Positions 33,301 through 48,300 of a DNA stretch of 64,000 nucleotides are shown one piece after another. The notes beneath the pieces are model-generated. The model was not told the origin of the DNA. It worked only from the letters and a program-made list of their open reading frames with translations, and searched no databases. The first letter of the stretch is position 1; each line of letters begins with the position of its first letter. The position numbers and the translations under genes were made by a program. Source of the stretch: Apteryx mantelli (taxonomy: Eukaryota; Chordata; Aves; Apterygiformes; Apterygidae); NCBI RefSeq assembly GCF_036417845.1, contig NC_089981.1, forward strand, positions 77,851,268 through 77,915,267, read 5' to 3'.

Positions 33301-36300
33301 GCCATAGACATAAATATGAAGTAACACTTAATTTTTTACTTGTTTGCATTTCCAGTGAAATGCAGGCTTTGGAACCAGTGTGCATAACCCTTGGAGATCA
33401 GCAGACGTTATGGGCTTTGGATATCCATGGAAATCTGTGGTTCAGAACTGGTATAGTTTCAAAGAAACCGCAAGGAGATGATAATCATTGGTGGCAAGTA
33501 GGCATTTCTTTATTTTGCTTTCAGTTTAAAGTCTTTTACCTGAGGTTTATTATTTGGATTGTTTTCCCACAAGTTTCTAAGCATAAAACTCAAAGAATTG
33601 TTTGATATGTTATAGTATTGTTTATTCAATGTATTAAAAACACAGAATGGCTATGGCTGAAATCTCTTTTCATGTCTGCTGTAAAGAAGGGGAAAAAACA
33701 TCCAGAGTAGCATCAGAGCAGTTTTCAAGAACAAAAGAGATGATCTACTGGGTCATATCAATGCTGCATTTAGCTTGGTATCTTAGCAGCAGCAATAGGA
33801 GGTGCTGTTTAGGCAGAGCATACAAACCTGGCTGCTGTATGCAGTGTCTTCTCCTCATATCTTCCAGTACCCATCTTTTCCTTAGCTGAATGGAAAAGAT
33901 AATAAACAACTCTGCAGAAATGCTTTTATTACCTTGTTTTTCCCCACTGAGTTGAAACTTCATCAAACCATGTGGGGCTGCTTGTTTCAGTCACAGATCT
34001 TGTGGCTAAAACTAACTCAGTTACTGCAGGTAGTCTCTGGCATTGATTTAGAATCCCTGACTCTTTTCCCCAGCTTTTCTTATTTTCCCCAGGAATAGGT
34101 GTGGAGAGAAAAGGTTTAGAAAAATAATTATCCAGAAAATTTGTTTGTCTACACTTCTGCCGAAGTTAAGATTTTCAGTTTACATGCATATACAATCTTT
34201 TCCTCAAAATGGGCATGATAAGTAGCTTGGCTTTGAGTTTATAGGCAAACTGCCCTTCTCTTTGTGCACTTAAGCATTGCCTTCCTTTCTGAAGGTATCT
34301 CAGAGCATGATCAACCTAATTGTCGATGATAAAACTTGGGCAATTGTTTATATAGACCTCCTCTTGTCTTATACATTAAAGTGCATATGAGATTGTTGTA
34401 AAAGACTATTGGTCTGCGTTACATACAGATTTTTGCTATATGATTTTAAATTGCTACATGATGCAAGTTTCTCTCTTCCTTTTAGAAAACTGAAAATTCA
34501 CCTCTTTGTTCGCAAGGTTCAACATGGTTTTAGAGGGAGAGATGTTGAGTCATCCCAAAACAAAAGGATTTCTTAAAATGCAGAATTCAAAATGAATTGT
34601 TGGGGGGAGGAAGGTTGTAAGTGGATGTTTAATATTATTTGGTTTTAGTCTATTATCAAGGCTCTTACTTAATCAAAATGTACAGTTTTTATTTTTCCCT
34701 TCCTACACTTAGACTTAGGAGGTTTCTAAAATCCTGGTAGATTTCCTGTACTTAAAGAGGGGGGGAAAAAGTTTTCATGGAAAATTTCACAGTTCACCCA
34801 GAAGTCTAATTATTCAGAACATTTTTTTTCAGGTAAGCATCACCGATTATGTAGTGTTTGACCAGTGCAGCCTGTTCCAGACAATAATCCAGGCAACTCA
34901 TACAGTGGCAACAGCAGCTCAGGCACCTGTAGAGAAGGTGGCTGACAAACTTCGAATGGCATTTTGGTCGCAGCAACTTCAATGTCAACCCAGTCTCCTC
35001 GGAGTTAACGGCAGCGGAGTCTGGATCTCTTCAGGCAAAAATGAATTCCATGTGGCAAAGGGAAACTTAATAGGTTGGTGTGCTTCTACATCTAGTTTTT
35101 TTTAAGTTAAGAAAAATACAGGACTACAACTCTGTGACTGCAAAACTTATCCATGGTGAGTTGTAGTCACAGCAGCTTCAAGCAAACATAAAAATTAAAT
35201 TTAATGTTGTTGTAACATTTGGTCTGAATATTTTCCCTTTTAAAGGGACAGATTTTGAAAGAAAATTCATTGTCTACGAGTAACAGTTGTAGGAGGTTTT
35301 CTTCCTGAAAAACAGCTACTGAAAGATTTGCATAGAAAATCCTGGCCAGATGACACTTAATTTTTTGTTTCTTAAAAATGGAAGAATATTCTAAATAATA
35401 AAATATTCTAATAGGAAATTAAGTTTTATGCTGATGTCACTCTGTTCTTTCTTTCCAGGCACTTACTGGAATAATATTGTGCCTCGTGGTACTGCTTCTG
35501 CCACAAAATGGATCTTTGTGTTGGCTTCCACAGCTTCATCTAAAGAAGGTTAGTAAATCAGTGCAGGCACATAATGTCTTACTTAACAAAGGGGAACTGA
35601 TGGTGCAAGTAATTAAATGGTGTTATGCTGTCAGGTTTTTGGTGCCTTTTTTGTAAATAGGGGTCTTAAATATTTGAGGTAAGGTCAAAACACGTCTGTA
35701 AAACTACTGGAGGTAAAACAAAAATGGATAGAACACCAAGAAATGGCTATAGGAGAAAGATGTTCTGTTCTTTTTTTTTTTGACTGGCCTTACCGATTGG
35801 CCTTTTCAAAGGCATATTTAGGGGTAATATATTCCCCAAATGGAGAGATGCCAGGTAGTTAACATAAAAGCTTATATAGAAAGTGTATATACCAAGGAAT
35901 GAAAAAGACTAAGCCCTCCAGCAAAGTCTGAGAGAAGGGATAAGTCTTAAATGTTCAAGAGGTCCTGTGGTAGATTAATTGTGCTAGTGGGAGGAGCAAG
36001 GCACTTTCCATAGAATGGAGAATGATTCTCCAGTCACCAGGAGGTGATTAAATGAGGAGAAATCTAGTCATGTGCATCTAGGTACCTTTTCACCATTCAT
36101 TTACTGTTTAACATCCCTGGTTTTCTGGTAGTTCTGTCCACCAGTGCCAAATTCTATACGGCTTTTCCAATTTGTTCCTCCTGCTGTTGCAAATGAACTG
36201 CTAAAAGCTGAAAAAGCCAGTTCCTAAAAGAAAGGGTAGAGAGCTGTGGTTTCATGGCATCCCTAAAGTTCTCAAAAGAGAACTTCTAATAGCCCTTTAA

Positions 36301-39300
36301 ATTGTTTCCATTATCACGGGATTGTTACATTTGATGTAAAATAAAATCAGGTGACTTGAGCAGGAACATTTGAATGTCTTTCACTTTGGCCTCTGATTAT
36401 GTAATAAACTGAACCTTACTGTAGCCTTTTGTCAGGGAAACATTAAAGTTGTGTTACGGAAGTGGAAAAAAACAATTTGGTAAAAATTGTGCAATGCTAT
36501 TGTAATGGTACTGGGAATGGAACTTGCACTTCCTGACTGCTGAGCTTTTTTTTTTTTTTTCTTCCCTCCTATACCCATCTTTCTTTCTGTCTGTTTCTTG
36601 GTTATATTTATTCTTTTAAAGAGAACGAAAAGTGGATTTTAATATTTTATTTGTACATTCTCAAATCAATGGAAAAACTTTTGTAATGGTTTGACTGGGA
36701 TTTGCTGCAAGTTCAGCCACTGTGAACAGAAGTAGCCTGTTATTTACATTTTAGCATGGTTTCAATAAGAGGTAAACTTTTGTGGTTCTAACAGTGAGTT
36801 ATTTTCTAAGACAGGGATTTGCATCGGCCTTAATTTTAGCAGAGACATAGAACAATGCTGTTGTGAGTTACATGTTCCCCCACACACACTTAGAAAAGTT
36901 AGTGGTGCTAGTGGGAGAATTGAGCAGAGTGTCTGGTAGACTTGTTTGCCACTGTTAAACTGAAGATGATGATCGATTTGAAGCTTTAGCAGCTGCTATC
37001 TATAGTCCAACAGGTTAATGCAACTTGAAAGCAGTGGTGGATTTAGTAAATAAACTGGATTGTGAGCTGATATAACTGGAGAGCAGGCATATCATTTGCT
37101 CTGCCACCTTTGGTGTGGAGTGACCTCCAACAGAGAAGAGGGCAGTGCTTTAGGAGCAGTAACTTCTTAAATTGCCCCAGTGTGAATTGCCAGAACTTGT
37201 AATATGAAATTTTGGAGCATGCTTTGCTGGAATGTCTCTACCAACCATGCACTTTTCCTGTCAGTGCGATTATTGGAGCAGAACGGCACACTTTATTGGT
37301 AAAATTATGACCAAGTTGGGGAATTCTGCTGTTACATTATTTAGTGCAATTTCTAACTATTATAACTAAGTATACTAGCTTTATTGGCAAAAATGTGTGA
37401 TTAAGAGCTGAAAAGGAATGTAGTCTTTCAAAGGCAATTTCGGGATAAAGAAGGGCAAAGAAGATTGGAAGGGGAAGGGATAAGCAGTAGACTATTATAT
37501 ACATTTTTTCCCTGTATCTTAGTTTCTTCAAAGGAAATCACTTACCACTTTCTCCATTTCAAGAGGGAATACTTAGGTGCCTAAATAAGGGCTTAAGATG
37601 CTTATTTGGACTTGGATGTGTTCTTAAGTTAAGATTTTCAAGAAGATCTAGTTTTGTCTTCAGATGCGCTGATCACTTTTTCAGAGGAAGCAGAATACGT
37701 AAGCTTTCTCAGAGTAGATTAAGAATGATTTTAATAACAGAAATGTCCTTTCCATAGGAAGCTTTCTGTGGCTGTGCCAAAGCAGCAAGGATCTGTTTTG
37801 TGTCAGTGATCAGAATCCTCAGTTTCATCCTTCTACGGTGCAGCTGCCACCGGAGGCTGAAATGGTACACTATTCTGCCTGCCAGGATGCCATTTGGGGC
37901 TTGGATAGTCTTGGGCAGATATTTATCAGAACACTTTCACACAGCTGTCCAACGGGGATGCACTGGACAAAACTGGATCTCTCTCAACTAGGTATGACAC
38001 TTTTATTGAGCTGAATATCTCTTAACAGATGATCAATATTTTCCTTCAGCAGCATCTTTGGTTTATTGATCTGGAATATTACAATTACTGGATTAAATAG
38101 TACGGAACAGCTATTGCTTTCAAACAGTATTTCATTTAGCCATTTACTGGAGACAGAATGTCCACTGTTCATGTGATTATTTTTATAGGCAGAGATGCTT
38201 CTTACAGTTTGTCAGTCTGAGACTGTTCAACCTGAGACAGTGCTGTACAGATGTACCGGTAGCTTTAACTAGGCTAACTCTTGTCCTACAAGCTGTGTAG
38301 CCATCATTATGTGATCCTGGGCCGTTTCATACACAAGGCACTGAATTTTGTGTGTGAGCCTGTCAAGGAAAAATTATGCTCCAAGATTTGCATCATCCAT
38401 AGGTGATGCAGCTGATGACGCTCTTACTTTCAGGTTGATACGGATCTAACAATTCAGCATAATTTTAAGGATGTGCCGCTGGTTAACTTGTCTTTTTATT
38501 TGGTTAGGCATAAGACCAAAGTTGTTGAAAGTGTTTTGATCATTAAAATATCCTCATGGTTTGGCTCTTTTCATCAGAGATATGGGTAATCTGGCTATTT
38601 GCCAGTTTAACCACTAATATTGCAGTTAGGTTTATTATTTAGTCTTTGTCTCCATGATAAGCTGCGTTCCTGTTTTAAGAGGAGGCGAATGAAATGGAAA
38701 ATATGCACCATTCTTGCACCATTTAAAAAATAATTCAACTGTTTCACAGTTTTTCCACTTTTAATGGTAGTTTGTGATTGGTCTCAGAACAGACAAGCTA
38801 TTTTTTCTTTAGGGTTAAGCAGAGGCAGACACAGCTGGCAAACTTTAAATCTCACATATAATTTTAGTATTATACAATTTGCAATACTGTATGTAAAAAT
38901 TTACAATGTCTTTAAAAATAATTTGTTTACAAGTCATGCATAGGGAGAACGAAAATACACCAGGTTTTCCAGACCTGATGTGTTGGTTCAGAATCAATAA
39001 CCTGCTGTAGTTTAAGCCATCCTTGGTGTCTCTGACCTTCACTGACCTGTAAGATAGGCTTGTTCATACTCTCCTTCCCATCTGATTTAGTAGGGCTTGA
39101 AACTATTCTGAAGATACCATTGATTTCCAACAGTTTAGGTAATAACCGTGAAACTGAATTAATTTCTTGCTATTATATATTTTTATCTGAAAATCTCAAA
39201 TATTCATAAAGGAAATTAATGCTAGTTGATTTTAATACTCTAGCTTGTGAACTTTGGCAGTTTAGGAGTTCAAGCCTTGCATTCAGCTGTTTGTTAGCTT

Positions 39301-42300
39301 TGTTGCTCCCTCTGGTGGTACTGTGGACATCTGGGATCAGGAAATACTTAAGATACCCCACTTTACCTGTCACTGCAGGTTGATAATAAAGCGTGAACAT
39401 TTTTAGGCTGTTTTCCTTCAATTAAATGCATTTGGTAGATCACTGCTGACAAGGTAGTGCATATCCATGGCTGTAATATTAGGCCCTTTATTTGCTGTAG
39501 TGTAGCTGAAGAAATTGGAGAACTGTTGTTGCTGTTCAAGTGTATGCTTGTCTTTACTCCTGAAACATTAAGACTGTGAATTGTCTGGTTTAAAAAAAAA
39601 AAAAAAGAGCAAGTTGCTGTAAAAAGAAATTCAGAATTCTTTTATGGAAGTGAATGAGTTGCCAGCATTAATGTTGAAGTACTCATAGTATGTTGGTGAT
39701 ATCTTCCTCTTGCCTTTACGCTATGTACTGGCAGTAGTATCTAGTAAATTATTTTGATTAGGGTTCCACTATCTGTATCAAGGTTTCTAAACACAGTGGA
39801 ATGACCCTTAGGTTTCAACAATAAACAACATCTCTGAATCACACTGTTTTTTTCTAATCAGTGGATGAATGCATGACCTTCTCCTGAGGTAAAAACAGTA
39901 AGTGGGAGCCCAAAACATTTACATAAGGGCTGCATTTTTGAATATCAAATTGTACTGTAGACGTAAATAATATCAGCTATGCCGAGTAGGTGATATGTGA
40001 TTCCATGTTTGAGTGCTCTGATGCTTATTTGGATCAGAAGGTTTCAACAGCTGAGACATCATGTGACAAGGCCATTACTACTAGTCATACTTTGTTACAA
40101 GGAATAATAAGGTTTTGTTTAAAACTTTGACTTTGTAGCTGAATGTCAAACCGCTGCCTGCAATAGAAAGTTATATTCTAGATGTTCTTATCCCAAGCAG
40201 TAGAAATTTTTGTGTATAGTTTTGTTGTTTAAGGAGCTGCTAAATAAAAGGGAATTTTGAGGTGAGGTAAGTTGATTCAAATTCATTGGAATCAGAAAGT
40301 TAAATAACTCTGGTTAATGAGATCTGTTTACTATTACAATTAACTAAAAGATAAAGTTGAGTGGCCCCATTGTCCCCTGTTCTGTCCCCAAACAGGTCTT
40401 AATGACAGGGAATATTGCCTTCTGCAGAAATAAAAGCTTTAAACTTGCATGCTGTGGAATTAAATTGCATCCCCTCTTTAAGGAATGCTCTGTATAATGC
40501 ACTTTACAAGGATTCGTTGCTAGATTTCACATCATTGAAGAGAAAACTGTTACCCAGAATGGGATATCCCAAGCAGCACTGGCGTGTTCAATAACCAGCT
40601 AAGCCTATTTTTAGAGTCCTTAGCTTGGCGTCTGACCAGAGCATTCCTTCTGCAGTATATCTGTACTGGTTGGGTCTCTCTTTGTGTATAACATGTTCTC
40701 CATTGCTTGGCATTGTGTTGTCCCAACACTGGGAGAAGAAAAATAAAATGTTAAATGCGTTACATCATATGGCTATTTTTAAATGAATATGAAAGAGTAA
40801 GAGTTCAAGTTCGTAGTTAACTAGAAGTTCATTTTAGTCTAAAATATCAGGTATGCTTTTTTTTACCATCGTTGTAAACTTATACCTTTTAAAAGCAAAA
40901 TTGATGGCTGTGATTGGGTATGCAAAAAGAATAAAATTCTAAAATATAATTATTTGGGAGCTTTGTTTTCGCTGTGCTAACTTAGGGTTAAAATACTGCT
41001 GCAATTTTGAGACAGGCGTAATAAAAAATACGTACAGTGTTGAATATAAATCCATTTGAAAATCATCTCTTTTATTTACAGATGTAATGATGGTATGTTA
41101 ACATCGAAATGTTAATCCATATGCTCTCATATTTTTAAAGTGCTGGTAGCATTAGGAATGTTCATTGCTGAATGTATTTATAGATCGACACCATTAAAAT
41201 TCTATAAGCATGACCAGCTATAGAGAAAAGTTCACTTTAGGTCATGTGATATTTTGTCTAGGCACTGATAATATTTGTCACAGAATTTTTCCCCTGCTGA
41301 GTTCAGTTATTTTAATAGCATAATTTTTAGTGTGCTTTATAAATGACAGGATCTTATGACTAAAACATTTATTTTTAGATTAGAAAGAAAAATACCTCAC
41401 ATACACAAATAAAACCAAGAGCTTGTATATCTGGTGGGTTTTTTTCCTTCTCACAAGTCATATTGACTATTAATAACTTTTATGTGACTATTTAAAATTA
41501 ATTTAATATGATCAAGTCTAAATAAAAGTGGTCACTATTTACTAACTTAGAAGAAAAATGCCAAATTGCTACTAGTCTCTTTGTCTTTAGGTGCTGTAAA
41601 GCTGATCAGCTTGGCATGTGGAAATCAGCATGTTTGGGCCTGTGACACCAGTGGTGGCATTTATTTCCGTGTAGGAACTCAACCTCTTAACCCAAGTTTG
41701 ATGCTTCCTGCGTGGATAATGATTGAGCCACCTATACAGGTAAAATGTTGGTTATAATTCTTTATGATGCAGTGGTTTAGCTCTATGCCTTTGAAAGAGA
41801 AGAATTTTAACACCCAGGGAAAACAATAGGGGTGGATTTCAGCCTGTGTAACTTAAAATTTTGCTCCTCGTCTTCAAATTCAACAGAACTTTTTTTTTTT
41901 CTTAAGAAATAAGAGAGAGACAGTATAATTTACTCTGAATACATTGTCTTACCACCATGAATCCTCCCTAATTCATCTAATAATTACAAGTAATTTTGCT
42001 TAATTTTTGCAAAACTCAAGTTTTTTCTTTCCATCCTTAATGAAAGCTTACACTTCTAGACTTCTAATAACACAGTTTTATAGGCATGTAATAGAAGGCA
42101 GGCTTGAACTATGTACTGAATACCTGCTTGTGTGCCAGCCAAGAGGCTAGGCTAGCAAACAGTACAAAGCAGAGGGTGTGGGAAGGCTCTACTCACATGG
42201 CGTTGCACTGAAATGCCTCCCTCCCTTTTCCTTTATTCTCACCCTTGTGAATCTGGGATTCTTGCCAGGGTGCTGTGCCTATTCAGGGACTTCCCTTATC

Positions 42301-45300
42301 ATATCCAGTGGTTAGTAAGTGTGCAGTACAAATGCAGCTCCACTCCCCCCTTGTTCCTGGAATGGGCATATATGATATCCTTTCTACTTACCTGCTGAGA
42401 GGATCAGAGCAGAAAGAAGCCTCCTAGACTATCCTAGGAGCATCTTTTCTGAATACAGACAACGGACAGAATATGTTTCTCCAGTATCTGGCTTCTTTAA
42501 TCACTCCTTAAACCTCAGTGTTTGCTTTCATTGCTGCTCTAATACTTTGCAAGTTAAATGATAAAATGAATGTAACTTCTGTGTCATGGTTTGGGATGGC
42601 TGTAATAGAAATGACCTCTGACTACTGATTTCATTCTTTGCTCCTTGGCATGAAATCACTTGAACTGTCTTCTGATCCAGGATAGTAGCACTGGATGTGT
42701 TTGCATACTTGATTTACATTTTACAATGTTACAGAACTTCTCTTGAAGATTTTGAAATGTGTGGAGCTTTTGAAAGGTCATGTTAAGAAATGAAAGTAAA
42801 TCTCTGGCAGTGGAGTTGCAATAATTTGTTTGTTTTTACATCATTCCATTTTAGTCCTGCTTATCTCTTAACAACCAATCACAGAATCACAGAACTGCTG
42901 AGGTTGGAAGGGATCTCTGGAGATCATCTAGTCCAACCCCCCTGCTCAAGCAGGGTCACCTAGAGCACATTGTACAGGATCGCATCCAGGCGTGTTTTGA
43001 ATATCTCCAGAGAAGGAGACTCCACAACCTCTCTGGGCAACCTGTTCCAGTGCTCTGTCACCCTCACAGTGAAAAAGTTTTTCCGCATGTTCAGATGGAA
43101 GTGTCTGTGTTTCAGTTGGTGCCCGTTGCCTCGCATCCTGTCGCTGGGCACCACTGAAAAGAGTCTGGCTCCATCCTCTCGACACCCTCCCTTCAGATAC
43201 TTGTACACATTTGATAAGATCTCCTCTCAGCCTTCTCTTCTCCAGGCTAAACAGGCCCAGCTCTCTCAGCCTTTCCTCATAAGAGAGATGCTCCAGTCCC
43301 CTAATCATCTTTGTAGCCCTTCGCTGGACTTGCTGCAGTAGTGCCACATCCCTCTTGTACTGGGGAGCCCAGAACTGGACGCAGTACTGCAGATGTGGCC
43401 TCACCAGGGCTGAGTAGAGGGGGAGGATCACTTCCCTCGACCTGCTGCCAACACTAATTAGCAGCTCCTTCTGCTAATCTTAGCATGTAGCAGCAAAGAA
43501 GGGTAGGGAAACAGGGAAATGAATCTGCAAATTTGCACTCCATCAGTTAGCACTGCACTGGATAGACTAATCCTCTTGTGTTTGGAATGTGGTGAATCAG
43601 AGCTGGAGAAATGGCAGCTTGTGTTGGAGAACAACAGAACAGGCTGGTAAAAAAGTACCAATATCACTTGAGCAATGACTGTTGCAAGCAAGGGATGGGT
43701 TACACTGGTCATTCTTTGTGTGCTGCAGGTGGATTTTTCTGATGTAATCTGTCATAGACAAATTTTGCCTGCTAACAGGGGACAGGGCAGCAGGAAAAGG
43801 AGACTAAAGGTATCGGTGATGGTGTCTTCCTTAAGGGTCGTATTTTTAATGTATTTTATTGTATTCCACCATGTATTCCACTTACCTGAGTCTGCCATGA
43901 GACAATTAATCATCTTATAAGCTGTTACTGATGACTTGTTTATCCAGGAAAATAGCCTGAAATAGCTGTTTCACTACACTAATGCTATTTTGCTGGTACT
44001 GAGTGAATTCTCTACTCCTTTGTGGAAGTTGATTAAACTACTCAATACAAGGATGTTCAAAAAAGTTGGGGTGTCTTGTGGTTCATTATTTTGCAGTGAC
44101 TTCCTTATGTAGAAAGTCTTTAATTGGACCAGGTTGAAATCAGTATTTGCTATGTCTTACCAAGGAAGCTGGATGATGTTGCCTTCTGAAATTAGAACTT
44201 TCTGAGACCCGGAGCAATGTCATTCTCTTTACTATTGTTTTGCCAACTGCCAGCATTGCAAATTTAGGGAGTCAATATGAAGGGGCAAAAATTCAAACAT
44301 GGCTTGCAGAGAAGATGAAAACTCATGGATTACATGCTTGTTTGAGATGATTCCAGCCCATTGAATGAAGTCATTATTAAAGTATTGAAGGAGCAACTAT
44401 TCAAGCTCTTGCAAAGGCTGAGTGCAAAATAAGAAATACCTGAGCTTTAAAATGATTTCCAAATACTAACTTAGTGTTTGGTCAACAGATGTAACAGATA
44501 ACTGCTGAGAAGTGGACTATTCAGTGATCAACATTAGGTTATTGTTACCAGCTCGTTACTGTTACCCGTCCCTTAATTTGCTTTGACACAGTTTATGCTG
44601 CATCCTTGTATCTTCAGAACAACAGAAGTATTATAAGAAATATTTGTGGATGATTCAGTCCCTTTCTGTTTGAAGAAGGAAATCAAAACTGCTTTTCAGT
44701 TGCTTCAGGTACAGAATCATTCTCAAATCACATAATATCTATAGTTGATTTAAAATTTCATTCCCTAGTGAATGTCAAAACCAGTATGACTTGCCATATC
44801 CCAGATCTCATGACTCATGTGAAGCCTGTGAGTAGCTACAGACTCTGCTTTAAACAGTGTAACTTCCTGTTATAGGAGTGCTGCAATTGCACAGTATCTA
44901 GCATTGCATAACTTCACAAATATATTCAGAGACAATAGTTTCATTTAGATTTTATGCTCAAGTCAACTAATATAAGTGCAGTCTTTGATCCTTAGGAAAG
45001 GTGAATTTAATGATATATATATATATTTGTTATCTAGACTAAAACCGTTCTCATTTGTTACTCTTCCCTTTGTTATTCATGATTGCAGTGTCTCTTCGTA
45101 GTAAAAATTGCATTTTGTGTTCTCTATCATCTCCCTTTTTTATTTTATGCAATATTTTAAAAGTGGTTGATATGATCATTATAATATTTTGAACAGTAGT
45201 AGTTGATATGTAGACATTTTCCGCACTTTGGCCATTCTGTTCTGCAGTCTAAAAGTCAAAATAAGTTTGTAGTTAAACAGCTTTTTGGAAGCTGCTTTAA

Positions 45301-48300
45301 GGACATTGACGAAGCTGAACAAAGTCTTTGGAATGATTCTAGTCTAGAAAACAGGCAGTGTTTTTCATTCCATTGTTAATATACAATACAAAACTATTAT
45401 ATTCCATAGCGTGTCTCAATATATATTACATTTAATTCCAAAGAATGATCAAGTCATATAAATATTATGTATATAGCTATTTTAAAGTTTGTGCATGTAT
45501 ATTTATAAAGATTTCATGCTTTTCAGATTTCTGTCCTAAAAAAAGATTAAAAAATCAAATATAAAAATTAATATACTTAATAACACTAATTTGAGTGATT
45601 ATGGAGTAAAAGCTGTTTAAAAATCATCTGCAGCTGAAAAATTATTTTAAAAGATGCTTGCTGAATGCTTTTTTTTTTTTCAAAAGAACTCTTTCTATAT
45701 TTCAGCTTTTCTTTTCTTTTTTTTTGCACCTACTGAAAAAGTTGCAGTGACAAAATCTGATTTTGAGAAATGCTCACTTCCTACATGTACTACTTAAAAC
45801 TGGCCTTAAGAATTGTCTTCTCAGGCTTGAATTAAGTGATCTATAAGATCAAACTTGAGCAAAACTTTATTTAAGGGGATTAAAGGAAACAAAGATCAGG
45901 ACAACTATTTCTAATGAGTCACTAGTCATCTATTATAAACAATCAATCTTACTCTAAAAATAGGTTACATGTTTTATTAATTTCACTTTTCTTAATTGCT
46001 ACTCTGTGCTCATTTACAACCAAAACTTCATGGAATGAACAGGGTTGAAAAGGCTATCTTATAAAATCAAGAAGTTTATGTAAGTATCCATGTGATTTCT
46101 CACCACTGTGGAGAGGAAGGGATTTATTTAATGAGATGTTCACTATTTGGCCACTGTATAAACCTTCTGTTTGTTCTGTGTAATTACTTGGGTCAGTAGA
46201 AGAGAACTGCTTAGCATAGTTTGCCCTAAAATGATCTCTTGTAGCTTGGGCATTTCAAGTTAGAGAAACTTTTGATTTACTACTCTTCCCATAAACAGAC
46301 TAATCTTTGTCTTTTTATATTTTAAGCCTGATATCATAGCTAATAGAAGATAGAATTCTTACTGTTCTAGGAGGGACAATTATTTTTACACACAAAAGAC
46401 CACCACAAAACTGTGGTCTGTTCACACTTACACTGTGGTTTGAAAGTTCTTAAAACTAAGAAGCAACAAGTAGGTAGTGACATTTGAAATCTCTCTAATT
46501 CTGCAAAATCAAAACACACTAATTTCTTTTCAATACCTTCCTTTTTCTTAATCTACTTTTAGTGTAAGGAGATTGGTTGTGCCTTATGGATGGCTCATTA
46601 GAAATGGTCGTCATTTCCTTTGATGCCTTTCCGCTCCTTAAATAAAGTTCTGCTTATCTTACAGAAAACTTGATGCACATCTGAAGACTTTCTTCCTCTG
46701 CCTTGCCTTTGCACTTTTTGGTGAGGTTCCCAATATTATTAAGCCAAGTTTTATGTTAAGTGGTAATTGTAGGAAGTGGTGAGCATTTTTCAAGATCAGA
46801 TTTTGCCACTGCATCTTTTCTGGTAGGTGCCAAAACCAAAGCTGATTGGCAGGGGAAAGAACTATTCTGCTGAGGATGCATTGTAATTTTTACTTCAGAA
46901 TCATCCATGTCTTGAAAGTATTTGCCATGGAAAACTCTGTTTCTTCTAGTGCCTAATGCACATGACTGTTCATTTCAAGCCTGATTGTTTTCACTGGTAC
47001 AGAATAGCTTGCTTTACTTGACTAGTGTGCAGATGTCTTGTAAGCTGCTATGAGTTCTGCTTCGGAGTGCGAAGGCAACATGCGTAAGAGGAGAAATACC
47101 TTTTATTAGATCAGTTCTGTTTAGATTGGAGAGGCAATACACTCATTAACCCTTCAGGTAATCTACAGACCAGACTAGCTAGTCTCTTATTCCATATACC
47201 CTTAATTATGTGAGGCTTCCTGAAGACATTAGTAAGGGAGGGGATTTTCCTGGAGGACTTCTGTTTTCAATAAGATATAGAGAAAATCAATCTTTGGCAG
47301 TATTCAGAGCAACTATATCTGGGTGAATTACAAATAAGCATAGGAGATCAAAGCTCGTGCTGCAGTATTTTGTTTAGCTGGTTTAGAATGCCATAGTATC
47401 TAGTTTCAGATCTGTACTATTCTTCACAGACATGATACCTTTCTTAAGAAATCATAACTTACATAAAAGATATTTTAGATAATGAAAAATACGCTTCCGG
47501 CACTTTTACTAAAGCGCTCTCACTCTGATTTCATTGCCCAGTTCAGCGCTTATTGTCTTGCCTTTTGCTGCTAGCTAGGAAAGCTGATGTCAGTGTATTT
47601 CCCTGTGTTTTTCTGCATAGGAGTTTTAGCCTTCTAGTATTTGTTTTAAGGCATTGCTATCATCACGTTCAGAAAAGCGTACGTTTAGCCTGTCACATTT
47701 GATAGCAGTTATCAGCACCAGAAGCTTCAGGTCACAAAAAGGGTGCCCAAAGTGAGATACACACAAAAAAACGAGTAGATGAACCTTCCATATATTCCAT
47801 TTGAAAATACAGTCTTGGTAGTATATTTGCTTTTTGACAAGACTAGCACTGAAAGCAGAAATTGTGGGAAGGAGAACCTTCCATTTTCACACATTCATTT
47901 GTTCAGGACTAACAACATCTTCAAACCTGGGCTCTTCCAATGTGCCCATATTTTTGTCAGCTAAGACACAGTTATATATTCATTTAATTATTTTTTCAGA
48001 GATTAAGAAACATATTTAACCTTCAGTAGGGTAAATAAAATAACTAAAGTTGTAATTCTGAAAACCTCTCAAATCCCAACAATTCTTGTATTTAAAAATG
48101 TACAGGTAATGGTGTAAAAATTCGGGAGTAGTACAGGTAATAACCAGTCTTGATTCAGCAAGCCTTGATTTTGGCGAAACTGTTCATGTGCTTAAAGGCA
48201 GGGATATCCTGAAGTAAGTAATGAATAGGAGTCCTTGAAAAGTGATTTTGAGAGAGAGGCATAAAAAACCTATCTGTGCTTGTATAAATTAAGAGATTTT

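Larger units (their letters stand above)
42878..43456 (-). mobile_element. CR1 LINE, 5'-truncated 3' fragment
   Basis: On the minus strand it encodes the C-terminal part of the CR1 reverse-transcriptase ORF. Recognisable pieces are [40 protein letters not shown] and [17 protein letters not shown] in one frame, then [19 protein letters not shown] in another frame ending in a stop. The frame change near 43205-43215 is a disabling indel. The element ends at its 3' side with two copies of the octamer unit TTCTGTGA, the usual CR1 tail. Only about 580 bp is present, so the copy is dead on arrival. CR1 is the dominant LINE of birds. Confidence 0.93.

Noticed and set aside
42970-43341. Plus-strand open frame of 123 codons in intron 17
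   Set aside because: It is the antisense of the CR1 reverse-transcriptase remnant. The minus strand carries the family protein.
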